A DNA stretch of 64,000 bases from Amorphophallus konjac. Taxonomy: Eukaryota; Streptophyta; Magnoliopsida; Alismatales; Araceae. The position numbers and the translations under genes were made by a program. The notes below the pieces were generated by a model. That model had not been told where the DNA came from and did not search any database. It saw nothing but the letters and a program-made list of their open reading frames with translations. Positions 1 through 12,015 of the stretch are shown piece after piece. The stretch lies in contig CM040124.1 in the NCBI GenBank assembly GCA_022559845.1, forward strand, positions 74,113,491 to 74,177,490, read 5' to 3'. Each line of letters starts with the position of its first letter. Positions within the stretch are counted from its first letter, which is position 1.

Positions 1-1326
1 GGGTTTATCAGACAATTAGGGTTCGTGTACTGGACTTTTCCCCACCGAACAGAGTCGGTGTTAATTTACATCGGACAAGTCCGAATACCCTTGATTAAAA
101 CAGCTAAAGATGCTTTCTTGCCCTCATGGCTCATACCCTTGAATGAGGGAGAAGCCTTTATAGTTTTCCCTCAAGCGAGGGTTTGACCACGACTTCCTAT
201 ATTTAGAAGAGGATTCGTTTGGAGTTTCTTGTGCCACTAGGGGCTGCATATAATCCTTGCAATTGTAGTGGGTTTTTTCACATTTTCAAGATTTCTTTTA
301 CGGGCATATGCACAATTATAAAAAGCCCAGGGTAGAAACATAATTCCTGAAATTTAGCCCTGAGAGAGGGTATTTTCACAAATGGGGAGAGTTTCCCCAC
401 AGAAAAAAAACTCTGTTGAATTTTCATTACTTATTTTGAATCTTCTTCCTTTTTGTTTTGAAACGAGTATAGTTTGCATGATTTTGGGAAAATTCAGGGT
501 AAAAGTGCAGTTTCCGAGCCATACGGGGCCATTGCGTAATTTTACAAAAAATTAAAAGTGGCATTTTCATCATTGCTTGACTTTGATAATTGTGTACCAT
601 GTACTTCAATTAAATGGCAACACAATACCCGTTTACACATGGAGGGATATTTTCGTCAAAAGTATATCCATGAAGGGTCTTTTAGGTAAATTGTACAAAA
701 CCCAAAAAAATGGGTGTTGAAAAAAAAGGGCGCACCTTTCTTTTACCTTGACTTGGGCCTATGCAAACTCTCCAAGTCTTTTTCCTCTTCTTCTTGTCTT
801 CTTCTTCTCACTTCTTGTTTTTTCTCTTCTCTCCTTTGTTTTAAGCTTCCTTTTATAGGTGATAGGAGGTGGGGCGGAGGATTCTTCTTGACCCTCCTCC
901 GGTGGAATCCGAAGAGGTAAACCCTTGGTCTTCTCCCCCCAATCTCTTCTTCCTCTTCACTTTTCAGTTTTTTTTGATGAGCGGTGGACGGCCAATGGGG
1001 AGGATCTCCCTCCGACCTGCGCACAGGGCGGAGGAGGGCCTCCTCCGACCTGCCAGCAGCAGGGCTGAGGGACCTCCCTCCGGCCTGCAAGCAGGGCGGA
1101 GGGGGCTTCCCTCCGGCCTGGCAGGTCCGGAGGGGCCTTCTTTTGTTTTTTTTCTACTATAAAACTGCTTCCGTACAACTTAAAAAATTTACCTGGACCC
1201 TCCGGCCTGGGCAGGGCGGAGGGACCTCCCTCTGGCCTGCACAGGGCGGAGGAGGTCCTCCTCCGGCCTGGCAGGACTGGAGGGGCTCCTCTGGCCTGCA
1301 AGGAGGGCGGAGGGTGATAGACAAAG
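1..1326 (+). repeat. Family A LTR fragment (truncated left)
   Basis: It starts inside the motif TTTATCAGACnATTAGGG followed by GTTCGTGTACTGGAC, the TCGGTGTTAATTTACATCGG block and 'acaagtccgaa'. The same block recurs near 36,590, 43,655 and 48,455 on the + strand and near 24,300 on the - strand. From about 700 it carries the conserved downstream module: a CT-rich tract, 'ccttttatagg' (TATA-like, about 850), 'ctccggtggaatc', and an array of CCTCCGG/CCGGAGG words. It is closest to the copy at 43.6-45.3 kb. Confidence 0.75.
990..1310. repeat. CCTCCGG/CCGGAGG word array in LTR A
   Basis: Repeated inverted words such as ccctccggcctg and gcagggcggagg spaced by roughly 20-40 bp. The end of the array, up to ctactataaaactgcttccg and aaaaaatttacc (about 1,080-1,197), is nearly duplicated at 10,400-10,525, on the far side of the Sirevirus-like block. 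That suggests the block landed in, or recombined with, this LTR. Confidence 0.7.
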
Positions 1327-3592
1327 TGACATATATAGAAGGGGGGGGATGAATATATCTGTCTATAAAAATTAATTCGTGCAAATGCAAACTAAGCTGA
1401 AATAAGCTAAGCAAGCAACGGCAGTCCTAAGAGTATCCTATGCTTGGAATGAACCACCCATCAGACATGTAGAGTGCATATGAAGGAGAAAACACAGACT
1501 GAACTAATGATCGAAGAGATGCCAGATGAATTCAAAATCAGCCTCTGAATGGGTCAGCAATTATAAGCAATGGTACCAGGCGGAGGGTTGATCAGAAGAT
1601 CTCCTCACGCAAGGAGTGGCCTACCAGATAGGTATAACCTATCCTTTCAACTAAGCCTTTTGATATACCATATAGATGTTGCAGCTCATTCAGAAGATAA
1701 AGCTAAACGATCAACGCAATAGAACCAGAGATGAATAACCAGGCTAACAAACCATCAGACATAACACGACAGTTTTTATAGTGGTTCGGTCAGACCCAAG
1801 GTCTACCTACGTCCACTCCTTCACTCGAACCGAGTGAGGTACCTTGCTTATCCAAGCAATCGAGCACAGCAGACTTAGTCTGCAACAACGGCTGTCACAC
1901 AGCTTCCCCAAGGAACAACTCCTTGCTTCTCTTGCAACCCAAGAGGAAACCCCAGAGGTTCAACCTCCCTTCCTCTGAATCAAGAGGGAACCTAGTGAAT
2001 TGTTCCCAGCAATTCACCCAACCAGAGGTCACGGACCTCTCTTCCTCTTAACTCAAAGAGGGGGCACCGGAGTTAGACTCCCTTCCTCTGAATCCACAGA
2101 GGAAAATAAAAGATAAAATCAGATTGCGGAAGAACAGTAGAAAATGAAAGAAATAGAAACTCAAAAGGAAGGAAAACTTTGATCGGAAGGAGATAACTAC
2201 AATGTAGCTTCAGATTCGAAGCACTTTAACGACGAAATCGGCTGGATGGCTTCTCTCTCTCTCTCTTACGAAATTCTCTCTTTTTCTTTCTTTTAGAAGG
2301 AGCTCTCAGATGGGACTTTCTTCCTGCGATCTCGAGCAACTTCTTCTGAAAGAGGAGACCCCTATTTATAGAATAGGGTATCGTATTTACCCTTTCCGCG
2401 AATCAGATTAGCAGCAGAAAGTAGATTGGTCCACGTGGGTTGAAGAATATACTCCAATTATTGGCCTCTCAAGGGATCTGCCACGTGGACAATTCTTTTC
2501 GCGCCAAAAAGAAGTCCCAGGTAGCACATTTTACTTGTCACGTGTATTGGATTGCGTGCCTGGAATAGCACGTGGTCACTTGATCTTCAACGAGCTCCCC
2601 ACGTGTTTGTTGTAATGTCCTCCAGGTGCTCTGACTTAGCTGAAACTGTTAATCTTAACAATCTGCTACTTTGACTTCTTTTATTAGGTTGATGGTCTTC
2701 ATTACACCGACCTGCATAAACATGAATCTATGCATGTGCTCACACTTGAGTGAATGTGCTCCGACTTCAAATGCATGTGCTCTGACTTGCCTAATGCATG
2801 TGCACAGACCTCGACTTCATGTGCACAGACATGACCACGTGCACAGACCTATATGTGTACAGACCCTGGACATGCACAGACCTATATGTGCACAGACATG
2901 AACACGTGCACAGACCTATAGGTGCACAGACCTATATGTGCACAGACTTATATGTGCACAGACATAAACATGCGCACATATTTTGAATTCCAAAAGTGCA
3001 CAGACCCTGAATCCTGCATGTGCTCAGACCTATATGCTGCATGTGCACAGACCTTATTCAGCATGTTGTAACCTGTGCACAGACCTAACACAATGTGCAC
3101 CGACCTTATGCCTATTGCAAACACATGTGCACTGACCTTTGTTCACCTTAAGTACTCATGTGCACCGACCTTCTATATGCACAAGGCAAATGTGCACCGA
3201 CCTTTATGCATAAGACATGAATGTGCACCGACCTTGATATGCGAACTATATGCATGTGCACCGACCTTAATATGCATAAGACAAGAATGTGCACCGACCT
3301 TGATGTGTATCAGACTGAGATGTGCATTGACCTTACCTGTCAAAGAGTTGACTCATAATTTTGAACAATTGACAGTTGACCTGCGTTGACTTGCATTGAC
3401 TTGCGTTGACCTGTTGTTTTAGGCTATTCAACACAAATGACATTATACACATCAAAACTATAATGGAACAGTGCAACTTCAACAGTGTTTGGCATCATTA
3501 AACCATACAAATATCATGACATCATCAAAAGCACATAAATGCAACATCAACACATATGACTTTGACATCATCAAAATCACAGGGGTACAACA
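1327..3592 (-). repeat. Sirevirus-like LTR, minus orientation
   Basis: Read on the minus strand it starts TGTTGTACCCCTGTG at 3,592, immediately after a purine tract (aaaaagggggaga), as a 3' LTR should. A TATA-like tctataaatagg lies near 2,370, followed by a transcribed-like region containing the 'tggttcggtcaga' neighbourhood that is also in the LTR near 10,030. The low end near 1,327 is less certain. The U3 part (2,690-3,340) is an array of GTGCACCGACC-type words. Length is about 2.27 kb. Confidence 0.65.
2690..3340. repeat. GTGCAC(A/C)GACC word array in the LTR
   Basis: More than twenty copies of atgtgcacagaccta or atgtgcaccgacctt at irregular 12-45 bp spacing. The word contains the palindrome GTGCAC. 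The same words occur in the gag reading frame at 8,620-8,950. Confidence 0.85.
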
Positions 3593-6500
3593 ATCTCCCC
3601 CTTTTTGATGATGGCAACACTATGAGCACTATGAGTCATATGAGTCATAAAAGAACATGCTGACTCATATCAAACTATTCTCCCCCTTTGACTTCATCAA
3701 AAAGGAAATAATAGTTTGATAAAATCAATAGAGATAAATGCAGAGCATGTATCGATATGGTTGAGACAGAAAATATTCTCCCCCTTTCCAAAGGGACCTA
3801 AACTGCCAGACAATACAAATTATGTTCCCTACTGCCCCTTAAAATGTGAGATGAATTGAGGTGAGGATAGGGGTATGACAGAGGTCAGACAAGAAAATTT
3901 TCAGCAAAAACCACAGGGACAGCCAAGAAAGAATGTCAAGCACAGCATGCAGAAATCAGACTTATCTTTCCCTTAATGCCCGAAGGATGTTGATGAAGCA
4001 ATCTCCCCCTTGTCAGAACAGAGGGATTGGTATGGAAGAAGTGGTCAGAATGTGTCATCAAAAGCACTGGATTTATGGACAACGCAGACTGTGAGAAGTA
4101 AAATCAAGAAATAGTGCAGTTCTCAGAATCTGAAATGATGCAATCAACGAGTGTTTGAGAGCAAGCAAAGAGTTTCCAGCAGAGTAAAACTGAGCGCTGA
4201 GAGCTGATCACAAAAATTCAGACTAAAGGCTCAAAAGAGCAAATGGTTCAAGAAGGTTTTTAATGAGTTACCATTATCATAAGTCTAGAAAGAGCAAATT
4301 CCAGAGTCTTCAATTATAAGGGCTCATGAATAAATCTTTATTGAGCAGCATGGTTTAAACATAATGTATTTAGAGATTATCCAAAATAAACTTTATGTAC
4401 TCATATCTGAAATCAATTTTAATAAAATTGAACCAAGCTTTCATGTTAACATCTAGTTTGACCTCCTTTCATCTTAAACATTCAATTTCAATGACTCCTT
4501 AGAAGTAAAAAAATGGTATTGAGAATAAACACTCATGAAAGTATCTGATTTTGTCCAAGGTTTCAGTAATTTTTCAGATTTTTCTTTCTATGCAACAACA
4601 ATTTTTTATAGCAATATCTTTCAAGATCAATCGAGTTTAGTGCACACCTTGTAACTAGAGGATACACGTTGTTTAGACGTCAGTATCCCTAAGCACTTAG
4701 TATGACTAACTGTCATGATTCATTTGAACAGAGTTAACTAGGACACTTCATGACGTAAGTTGACTCCATTTCTTTGATGAGTGTCCTAGTTTCTCAGTGC
4801 AACCTAATCATTGCTCTACCTTAACCTTTCACAGATTTTTCATCAAATTTTCAGCAGAGATAACTATGGCACTTCATGACACAGTTTTTTAGACATGGTT
4901 TCTCAGTGACCAAAGTCATTGCTCTGACCAGATTTGCTTTCAGATATATTTCAGAGTAATCAAATGTTTAAGAACAATACTCACATCAAGCATTTCAACC
5001 AAGGTAAGCCATGATTTTAAAAACTTTCAGGTTTCAGAAGATCTTATATGATGTAACATGAATAAAATGGTTTAGAGTTTATTAAAAAAATTGATTCAGA
5101 TATTTTCAAGATAGTCAAATCAAAACTTCAAGAAATACATGAAACTTAAACCATCTGAAACTTTCAGACATTCATAAATCCGTATAATAGAAGATTCTTC
5201 TTTAACATAAAATTTTTCAGATTTATGATCAACAATTTCAACAAGCAGCAGAGAGCACTTAGCAAGAGTGTGAACACTGAAGTAGCAGCTGAGTGAAGAT
5301 GATAGGTAACAGTAAGAGAGAATGATAAGCTCAAAGGAATTGTAGGAGTACCAGTAGACCTTAAAATAGATTGAATCTAATACATCCAACTCCCCCTCAG
5401 TAAATGCAGGAGTAAAATACAATGAAATTTAGTTTCATGAAAGGGATGAGTTCAAGGATCTGAGATGAAATGTACTACACAGGCAGCACAAACATCAGTC
5501 AAACAGATCATATCCAAGAAAGCAGCTCAGCCTGAAGATGGGAGCTTCGGTTGACCGAAGAGAGCAAGACAGAGATGGAACAGAAAGACATTATGCTCCC
5601 CCAAAATATATGCACGAGCTTTCCAGAGAAATCTATCTGAATCAGTAAGTGACATGCATGAATGCAGACAGTGATCAAACTTTATTATGCATATGACCAA
5701 CCTAATGCACATAAACAATCTTCAAAATGCAAGAATTCCTCGTATGAATGTGAATTGCATGTCAAACAACACTTTTTGCATTTTCAACATGAATGATATG
5801 CAATTAATTCTGAGATCAGTGAATGCATGATAACAAGTGCACATTAGTAAACTATGAAATGCAGGAACTCCTCCTATGTATGTGCATTTATATCAATCAG
5901 TCCTCTTGACACATGAGTGATATGCAATTAACATGTATGTGCATATGTATTGACTCCTTCTAACTAAATACATTGAGCCATCAAATATGACATGAAAACC
6001 ATGCAAGAGACTTAATCTAAACCAATATGCATGAAACACAAAATTGCCTTGTCTGACTCTCCCTATTTACATGTCATGTGTGACAACACAGTATGCAGCA
6101 TGTGCAATGACAACTTGTGCAGGGAGTTTGATTGCATTATGTTCATGAACATCTAGACTGTCCTAAGTGCAAATTGACTTATGGTACCAGGCAGAGGACT
6201 TGGTCTAAGGACCACCTCACACATAATAAGAACTTCTAGATAGATTGCATCTCTCCTTCAGTAACTCACCATTTATATACCATAGAAGTCATGCAAGACA
6301 ATGTAATGCAGTCCTATGTGCATCTTTAAATAAATGACAGTTTGTTGAGCATATATGTATGCAGATGAACGCAATATGCAACAAATTTTCAATGAATATA
6401 TTATGACAAGTATCAATCAAATGCAATTGGTATGTGCATGCACCAACTATATTCACTTCAGATTTGCAGACTCTGTCATGCAATTCATTTTCAAACCAAT

Positions 6501-6710
6501 ATGTACACATATTATTCATAGTGTGCATTGACAGACTTAAGTGCAAATGACAATCAAGTATAACATGCAGCCAACTAATAGAGATTATAGAAAACTTCAA
6601 ATAACCAAACCTGTAAAGTGCAGAATTCGGGTTTTACCATACTTGGGTGCCTTGGTTTATTAAACCCCTCTTTATTCCTCTGTCCCAAGGCACTCCTGCA
6701 AAGCACATAC
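3593..6710 (-). other. Non-coding internal part of gag-only element; multiple purine tracts
   Basis: There is no reverse transcriptase, integrase or protease frame on either strand. On the minus strand there are repeated purine tracts of the form aaagggggag at about 3,594, 3,681, 3,778, 4,002, 5,390 and 5,598. Multiple polypurine tracts upstream of the 3' LTR are, from memory, a trait of Sireviruses. The 'ggtaccaggc' block at about 6,183 also occurs inside the LTR near 1,571. Confidence 0.6.
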
Positions 6711-8951
6711 TCATTTTGCAGGTTTAGGCACCCAAGAGTTCTTGGGTCCTACAGTGTTAGTAGTACCAATGAAGGATTCCTTCCACAACTTCCTAGCAGA
6801 TATATCATCAAATTTCATCACTAAGTAATTGTTCATGGAATGTCCATGCCGTCCATAATAATCACATGAACCATTTGGCCTTAAATTCTTATTATGCATG
6901 TAAGCATGTGCATGGAATTTATGAGCATGAATGTTTTTATTTTTAGCAGAAGTTTGTCTCTTATAACCGGCCAACCAGCAACTAGCAGCATTGTGATCTG
7001 GTTTACCACATTCAAGACAGACAGAAGATTTTCCTTTAAAAATGATTTTATTTCTATCGAAAATATTCTGTTTTGCAGGGAATCTAACAGGTTTAGAGTG
7101 GACCTTTCCCTGGGCATGCCAACAGTGTTTGACTGTGTGACCATGCTTTCCACAATGGAAACACACAGTGTGCTTACTTCTAGAACCAAATCCATTTCTA
7201 TCAAAAACATTATTATTAACAAGGAGGATTAACAAATTCAGAATTAAATTTCCTTCCCTGAGCATGTCAACATTGAGCAGCAATGTGGCCTATCTTGTCA
7301 CAATGAAAATAATGAACTTTCCTATTCCGAGCAGTAAGAGGTTTCCTAGCATGAAAACTTTTAGCATGCATCCTACCAACATTTTGTTCATCATTTTTCA
7401 TTATTAGACAATCATGCATCAGATGTCCATACTTCCCACAATAGAAACAAGAAACATAGTTTTGTTTTGAAGCATGGGGTTTTGCTTAGGAGTTCTTGGT
7501 ATGCATGGTAGACTTGTTGAAAGTCTTTTTCTGAGTTTTATTATTCAGTTTCTGAACTTTCTTTTGTTCTTGTATTTTCTGATTTTCAGTCTGTTTCACT
7601 TGTGATGTGGTGGCTACATTAGAGACTTTGACAAAAGATGTTATCAGTTTATTTTCAAAAGATTTCTTCTTAATCGTCTTGTAGCCCAGCCCTTCCTTTT
7701 GAACATTTACCTTGACTCCTAGCAGCCTATTCAAATTTTCTTGGCCATTAACAAATTTTGACAGAGAATTCTTCAAATCCTGAATTTCATTTTCTAAAGA
7801 GACAATGTGTATCTCATAACTGGCAATCTCTTGTTCACTGCAATTAACGTATTCATTCAACACTTTGTTTGCAGTTCTATAATTTTCAATTTCTTGTTCC
7901 AGATTGCGCAATTTTTCAGACTCATCTATGCAAACAGATTTTCCTTTTTCTAGGACAAGGAGCCTCTCAGACATAGCAGTGTTCAACTGCTTCAATTCTT
8001 CATTTCTTTTATCAATTTATCAATTTCCTCATCATGTCTTTCATTACCGGGCATTGAGTCCAGTCTTTCAATTAGTTTCTCCTCTCTTTGTTCAGATTCA
8101 AGTTTCTCATCCAACAGATTTTTGTTTTCTTTTCTGAGAGAAGCAATCAAGTCTTTTAGCCTGTCAAGATCCGAGAGAAGAGCTTGATTTAATTCTTTCA
8201 TGAATGAGCACTTATCACAAACAGAGTTGTCAGAATACAAGTTGCCTGCTCCTTTTCCTAGCTTTCTATTTTGATTTTCAGCTTCATCAAGATTTTTCCG
8301 AAGTTCTACATTTACAACTTTAACAGTTTCAAGTTTTTCAGAAATCGAGTCAATTTCCTTCTCATAATTTTCAAGTTTCTTTTCTGCCTGTTCAATTTGA
8401 TTTCTGAGAACTTCATTTTCAGACTTCAAGACTTCTAATTCAGAACTGACAGTGTTGAATCTTTTTAACTGATTTCTAAAAGAATCAATTTCAGATTTCA
8501 GAATTTCACATACTCTATTCTCTGAATTAGAGTCGACCTTGGGATCATGATTTTCTTCATCTGCTCTGACCTTAGCACATAGTTCTTTGTGTGCTTTGAC
8601 TTCTTTTAGGTTGATGGTCTTCATTACATCGACCTTGGTAGCATGAAGTTCTTCGTCTGCACCGACCTTAGGTGTGTGAGGTTCTTCATCTGCACCGACC
8701 TTGGCACATATTCCTTTGTGTGCTTCGACTTTGGGATAATGATCTTCTTCATCTGCTCTGACCTTGGCACATATTCCTTTATTATGAAGATATGAGCGTG
8801 CATGTACTTCGACCTGAACTGTATGTGCACCGACCTGAGCTTGGCCATGTGCCTCGACCTGAACAGTATGTGCACTGACTTGAGTTTGGCCATGTGCCTC
8901 GACTTTAACAGTATGTGCACCGACCTGAGTTTGGCCATGTGGTGAACACAA
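6711..8951 (-). pseudogene. Decayed Ty1/copia (Sirevirus-like) gag
   Basis: Gag would package element RNA into virus-like particles. Reading the minus strand from 8,951: an N-terminal block of about 110 residues made of repeats such as VGAHTVQVEAHGQ and KVGADEE; a long coiled coil (about 8,540-7,600, e.g. ELEVLKSENEVLRNQIEQAE); then tandem CCHC zinc knuckles, CFYCGKYGHLMHDC (about 7,440), a decayed one near 7,290, CFHCGKHGHTVKHC (about 7,150), CLECGKPDHNAASC (about 7,000) and CDYYGRHGHSMNNY (about 6,855, last Cys lost). A frameshift near 7,993 and stops near 7,487 and 7,284 break the frame. No pol follows, so this is a gag-only or deleted element. Confidence 0.8.
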
Positions 8952-8954
8952 GGA

Positions 8955-10389
8955 AGGCAGCAGTGACAGAACTCAAGGCAGCCACGTGACTGGGTATAAG
9001 AAAACACGTGAGATCAGCCAATCATTGATAAAGCAGGCATTTCATCAAACAACGATAGAGTGGACATGTGATCCCAAGTCAATTAATGATGGACACGAGA
9101 TCCCAAGATTGGCAGAAAGCTCGCACGTGGACCCAGGGAGCATATGATGGGCACGTGATCCAAGGCTCATCATTGGAGGACCTTTCTCGTCCCTGCCACG
9201 TGGGCCAATGGGATTTCACTAGGTCTTTTCTGCCTCATCCATACGGAGGCTCTGTTCTATTTAAAGGCTGCCCCATTCTCAAAAGAATATGTAGAGAAAA
9301 AGGAAAAAAAGTGGAAGGCTGCAAAAAGCTGAGACGAAAAGAGAGGTCGTTAGAGAGGAGCTGCAAAAAGGGAAAAAGAAGAGAGAGCCTGCAAAAGTGT
9401 GAAAAGAAAAGAAAGTTGGTCAGTGAGTGAAGAAGAAGAAGAAGAAGAGAGCCAGAATACGAGAGAAGAGGACTTCTATTGAAGATATGTGTTCATCTGT
9501 TCTTGGATCAAATCCAGAACAGCTATGCTCCTGCGTGAGCTATACCTAGTTTTAGTTCTCTCTGTTTAATTTTCTTTTGTTGTTTTTCGTTTTCCACTTC
9601 CTTAACATTTTTCGATACTCTGTTTGGAGTTCGGGGTTCCTCCTGTGTGTTCAGGAGAAGGGAGACTTGGTCTCCGGTTGTGGGCAACTGGGTGTTGCTC
9701 ACGGTTCCTCCTTAGGATTCAGGAGAAGGGAGTTTAATCTCCGGTTGCCTTCTGTGGAGTCAGAGGAAGGGAGACTTAGTCTCCGGTTGTGAGTGACGGG
9801 TAGTTGCTCGTGGGTTCCCTCTGTGGATTCAGAGGAAGGGAGGTTGGACCTCCAGTTCTAGCTCTGTGGGTAGCAGAGCTTGGTGTCTGATTTTGTGGGT
9901 TGCAGAATCAGGTTGAGGGATTTGTCTCCCTCAGGGCAAGCTGTTAGGCAGCGGTTGTTTGCAGACTGAGTCTGCGTCTTGCATTTACAAGGAAAGCCTC
10001 ACTCGGTTGGAGTGGGGGGTGGATGTAGATCTGGGGTCTCTGATCGAACCACCTAAAAATTCCTGTGAGCAGTGGTTTGTTTCGTGTGATTGTTCCCTAT
10101 CTTCTGCCTCCTTCACAGGTTTTACTAACTGCCCTTTTGAGTGCTGGTTATCCAATTCGATATCCGTATTACTTGCGCTGTGAATGCTGTGGATTATATC
10201 TTGTCCCTCGCTGATTCAGTGTTAGCATGTTAAATGTTTGTCCACAGGTCTAGTAAAAGCTTTCTGTTGTAAGTGTTCTCGGTGGAGCAGTTTTCATTTG
10301 TTTCTTGGAGTGGAGTTTATATTTCAATTTGGCAAAATTTCCAACTAGATCCATTCACCTCCCCTTTGGGTCTATTTCCGTGTACCACA
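8955..10389 (+). repeat. Sirevirus-like LTR, plus orientation
   Basis: It carries CACGTG words (8,990-9,200), a TATA-like tctatttaaagg (about 9,256), a transcribed-like region with repeats of 'gggagacttggtctccgg' (9,660-9,850), and the 'ctcactcggttgg' to 'gatcgaacca' block that is the reverse complement of 1,780-1,850. It ends ccattcacctcccctttggg then gtgtaccaca, a typical copia LTR end. The LTR start is not resolved. It faces away from gag, so it is not the normal 5' LTR of the minus-strand element. Confidence 0.65.
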
Positions 10390-10403
10390 TGTTCTATCAG
10401 AGG
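10390..10403 (+). promoter_or_regulatory. Primer-binding-site-like sequence after LTR
   Basis: TGTTCTATCAGAGG directly follows the LTR end. Its TATCAGAG core matches the tRNA-iMet binding site TGGTATCAGAGC known in many plant copia elements. It is degenerate, and no internal domain follows. Confidence 0.5.
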
Positions 10404-11099
10404 GGGTTTCCCTCCGGCCTACGCAGGGCGGAGGGGCTTCCCTCCGGCCTGGCAGTTCCGGAAGGGCCTTCTTTTGCCTTTTTTCTACTATAAAACTGCT
10501 TCCGTACAGCTTAAAAAATTTACCTTCCAGCACGTGGAGCTCTTCTCTATTTTTTTTCATTTGGCTTATACGGAGAATCTCTGCCTTGACTTTTACTTTT
10601 GAGAACACATCGGTGATAACTCCTGACACGACCTCCACACATATATATATTTTCATACACCTAATATTATCTTCTCCCATGTTCGAAAAATGTTAGAAAT
10701 CATTTTCTTCTTGGGACTTTCAAATGGCATCGACGAAACTCGGTCGTTTTGCCGACCCTCGTCAAATATATATATTTCTTCAGAAATTTCTGAAAGTATA
10801 AAACTTATGAAGATATTTTGTGGGGTCAACACTCATCAATGCTAGCTTGAAGTCTTGGAGATGCCTAATCCGTAGCCTCCTCTGTCCTCACTTTTACAGA
10901 CTATGGCCCGGCTGATATCATGCCAACCACTGCACCTACTCGCACTCTCATGCCACAGAAATGTAGCCTGGATAGAGTTCAACTTCTTAGACACCATTTT
11001 CAGGGGCCGAAATAGTGACAGTAAGTAGATGGGGTGGGCTAGGCAACACTGCCTTGCATAACGCTAAGTAGCTTCTGTATGATAAAAGGCTAGCTTCGC
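10404..11099. other. Remainder of family A LTR and unassigned intron DNA
   Basis: 10,404-10,525 repeats 1,080-1,197 (CCTCCGG words, ctactataaaactgc). The rest is AT-rich with no gene. A short open stretch near 10,901-11,020 after a cag has no recognisable family match. I assign the region to the ArgRS intron upstream of 11,837. Confidence 0.5.
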
Positions 11100-11487
11100 C
11101 AGGGATGGCAGTGTCGGTTTCGGACTCGGTTTCGGCCGGGTCCGAAACCGATACGACTCGGTATCGGTTTCGGTTTCGGTTTCGGCCGAAACCGGTTCAA
11201 AACAGTTAGAAAAGGGGGCAATCTATGAAAATGTTAAGTTTCGGCCCGAAAACAAGTTAGGTTTCGGCGAAAACAGGTTAGGTTTCGGTCGGTTTCGGAC
11301 CGAAACCGGACGGTTTCGGTCGGTTTCGGTCCGAAACCGGATGGTTTCGGTCCGAAATCATTAAAAAATATATTATTTTTGGTATCGGCCCTGCTACAGT
11401 GCAAATGCCCATTTCGGTGTCGGTATAGGCCGAAACCGATACGTTTCGGCCGAAACGTATCGGTTTCGGCCGATACTGCCAACAATG
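11100..11487. mobile_element. Non-autonomous hAT of the TTTCGG family
   Basis: The ends are CAGGGATGGCAGTGTCGG and, reverse-complemented, CATTGTTGGCAGTATCGG. The interior is mostly TTTCGG/CCGAAA words in both orientations, with a unique centre ending in 'cctgctacagtg', shared with the copy at 54,500. Flanks carry gcttcgc on both sides, but overlapping the 3' end by one base, so the target duplication is imperfect. It encodes nothing. Confidence 0.85.
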
Positions 11488-11836
11488 CTTCGCTGCCAAC
11501 TAATCTTCTGTCCATTTTTTGAATAATATCTTCTCAATTTCTAGTACAGATTGCTCCACTAGAGAGGATATCCTAGATATGTGACAGGAAAACCTCCTAC
11601 CTAACCAGAATTCTGGGGCAGAACTATTGTTCTCATTTCCTTCCCAGCCTTTATGTAGTCGACAAAACAGTGTAATTTTCATGTTTTCGTTCTCTACCAT
11701 CATATGAGATGCATTATTTTGTTGATAATGGTGAATATCTGATTTCCCTAATTATGTTTTGCTTGTTGGGTTTTTTTCATTCATTTTCCTTTTCCTGTTG
11801 AATGAAAAATTGACATTTTGTAGAGCTTTATTGTAG
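11488..11836 (+). other. ArgRS intron 3' end
   Basis: AT-rich, pyrimidine-rich toward the acceptor, with no exon or repeat recognised. Confidence 0.6.
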
Positions 11837-12015
11837 GGGGAGAGCTTTTATAATCCATTTATTCCAGATGTCATTCAGGAATTGAGTATTAAAGGGTTGG
11901 TTGAGGAAAGTGAGGGTGCTCATGTTATATTTATTGAAGGCCAGTCAATTCCGTTGATTGTTATAAAAAGTGATGGAGGATACAACTATGCATCAACTGA
12001 TCTAACGGCACTTAG
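11837..12015 (+). CDS. ArgRS: ArgRS exon: GESFYNP ... YASTDLTAL
   Basis: The exon begins in phase 0 after ttgtag with [16 protein letters not shown], continues through [16 protein letters not shown] and [17 protein letters not shown], and ends at CTT-AG before gtttgt, leaving two bases of an Arg codon. This is the segment of the catalytic core with the YxSTD motif that helps shape the adenylate and amino-acid site. An internal ccag at 11,864-11,867 could look like an acceptor, but [10 protein letters not shown] upstream of it is conserved family sequence, so I place the start at 11,837. Confidence 0.92.

Noticed and set aside
1313..1330. Primer-binding-like TATCACC beside the minus LTR
   Set aside because: The match to the tRNA-iMet site is only about five bases, and the purine tract at the other end marks this as a 3' LTR.
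10901..11020. Exon-like stretch after cag reading DYGPADIMPTTAPTRTLMPQ
   Set aside because: It does not resemble the ArgRS sequence expected before GESFYNP, and no other family was recognised.
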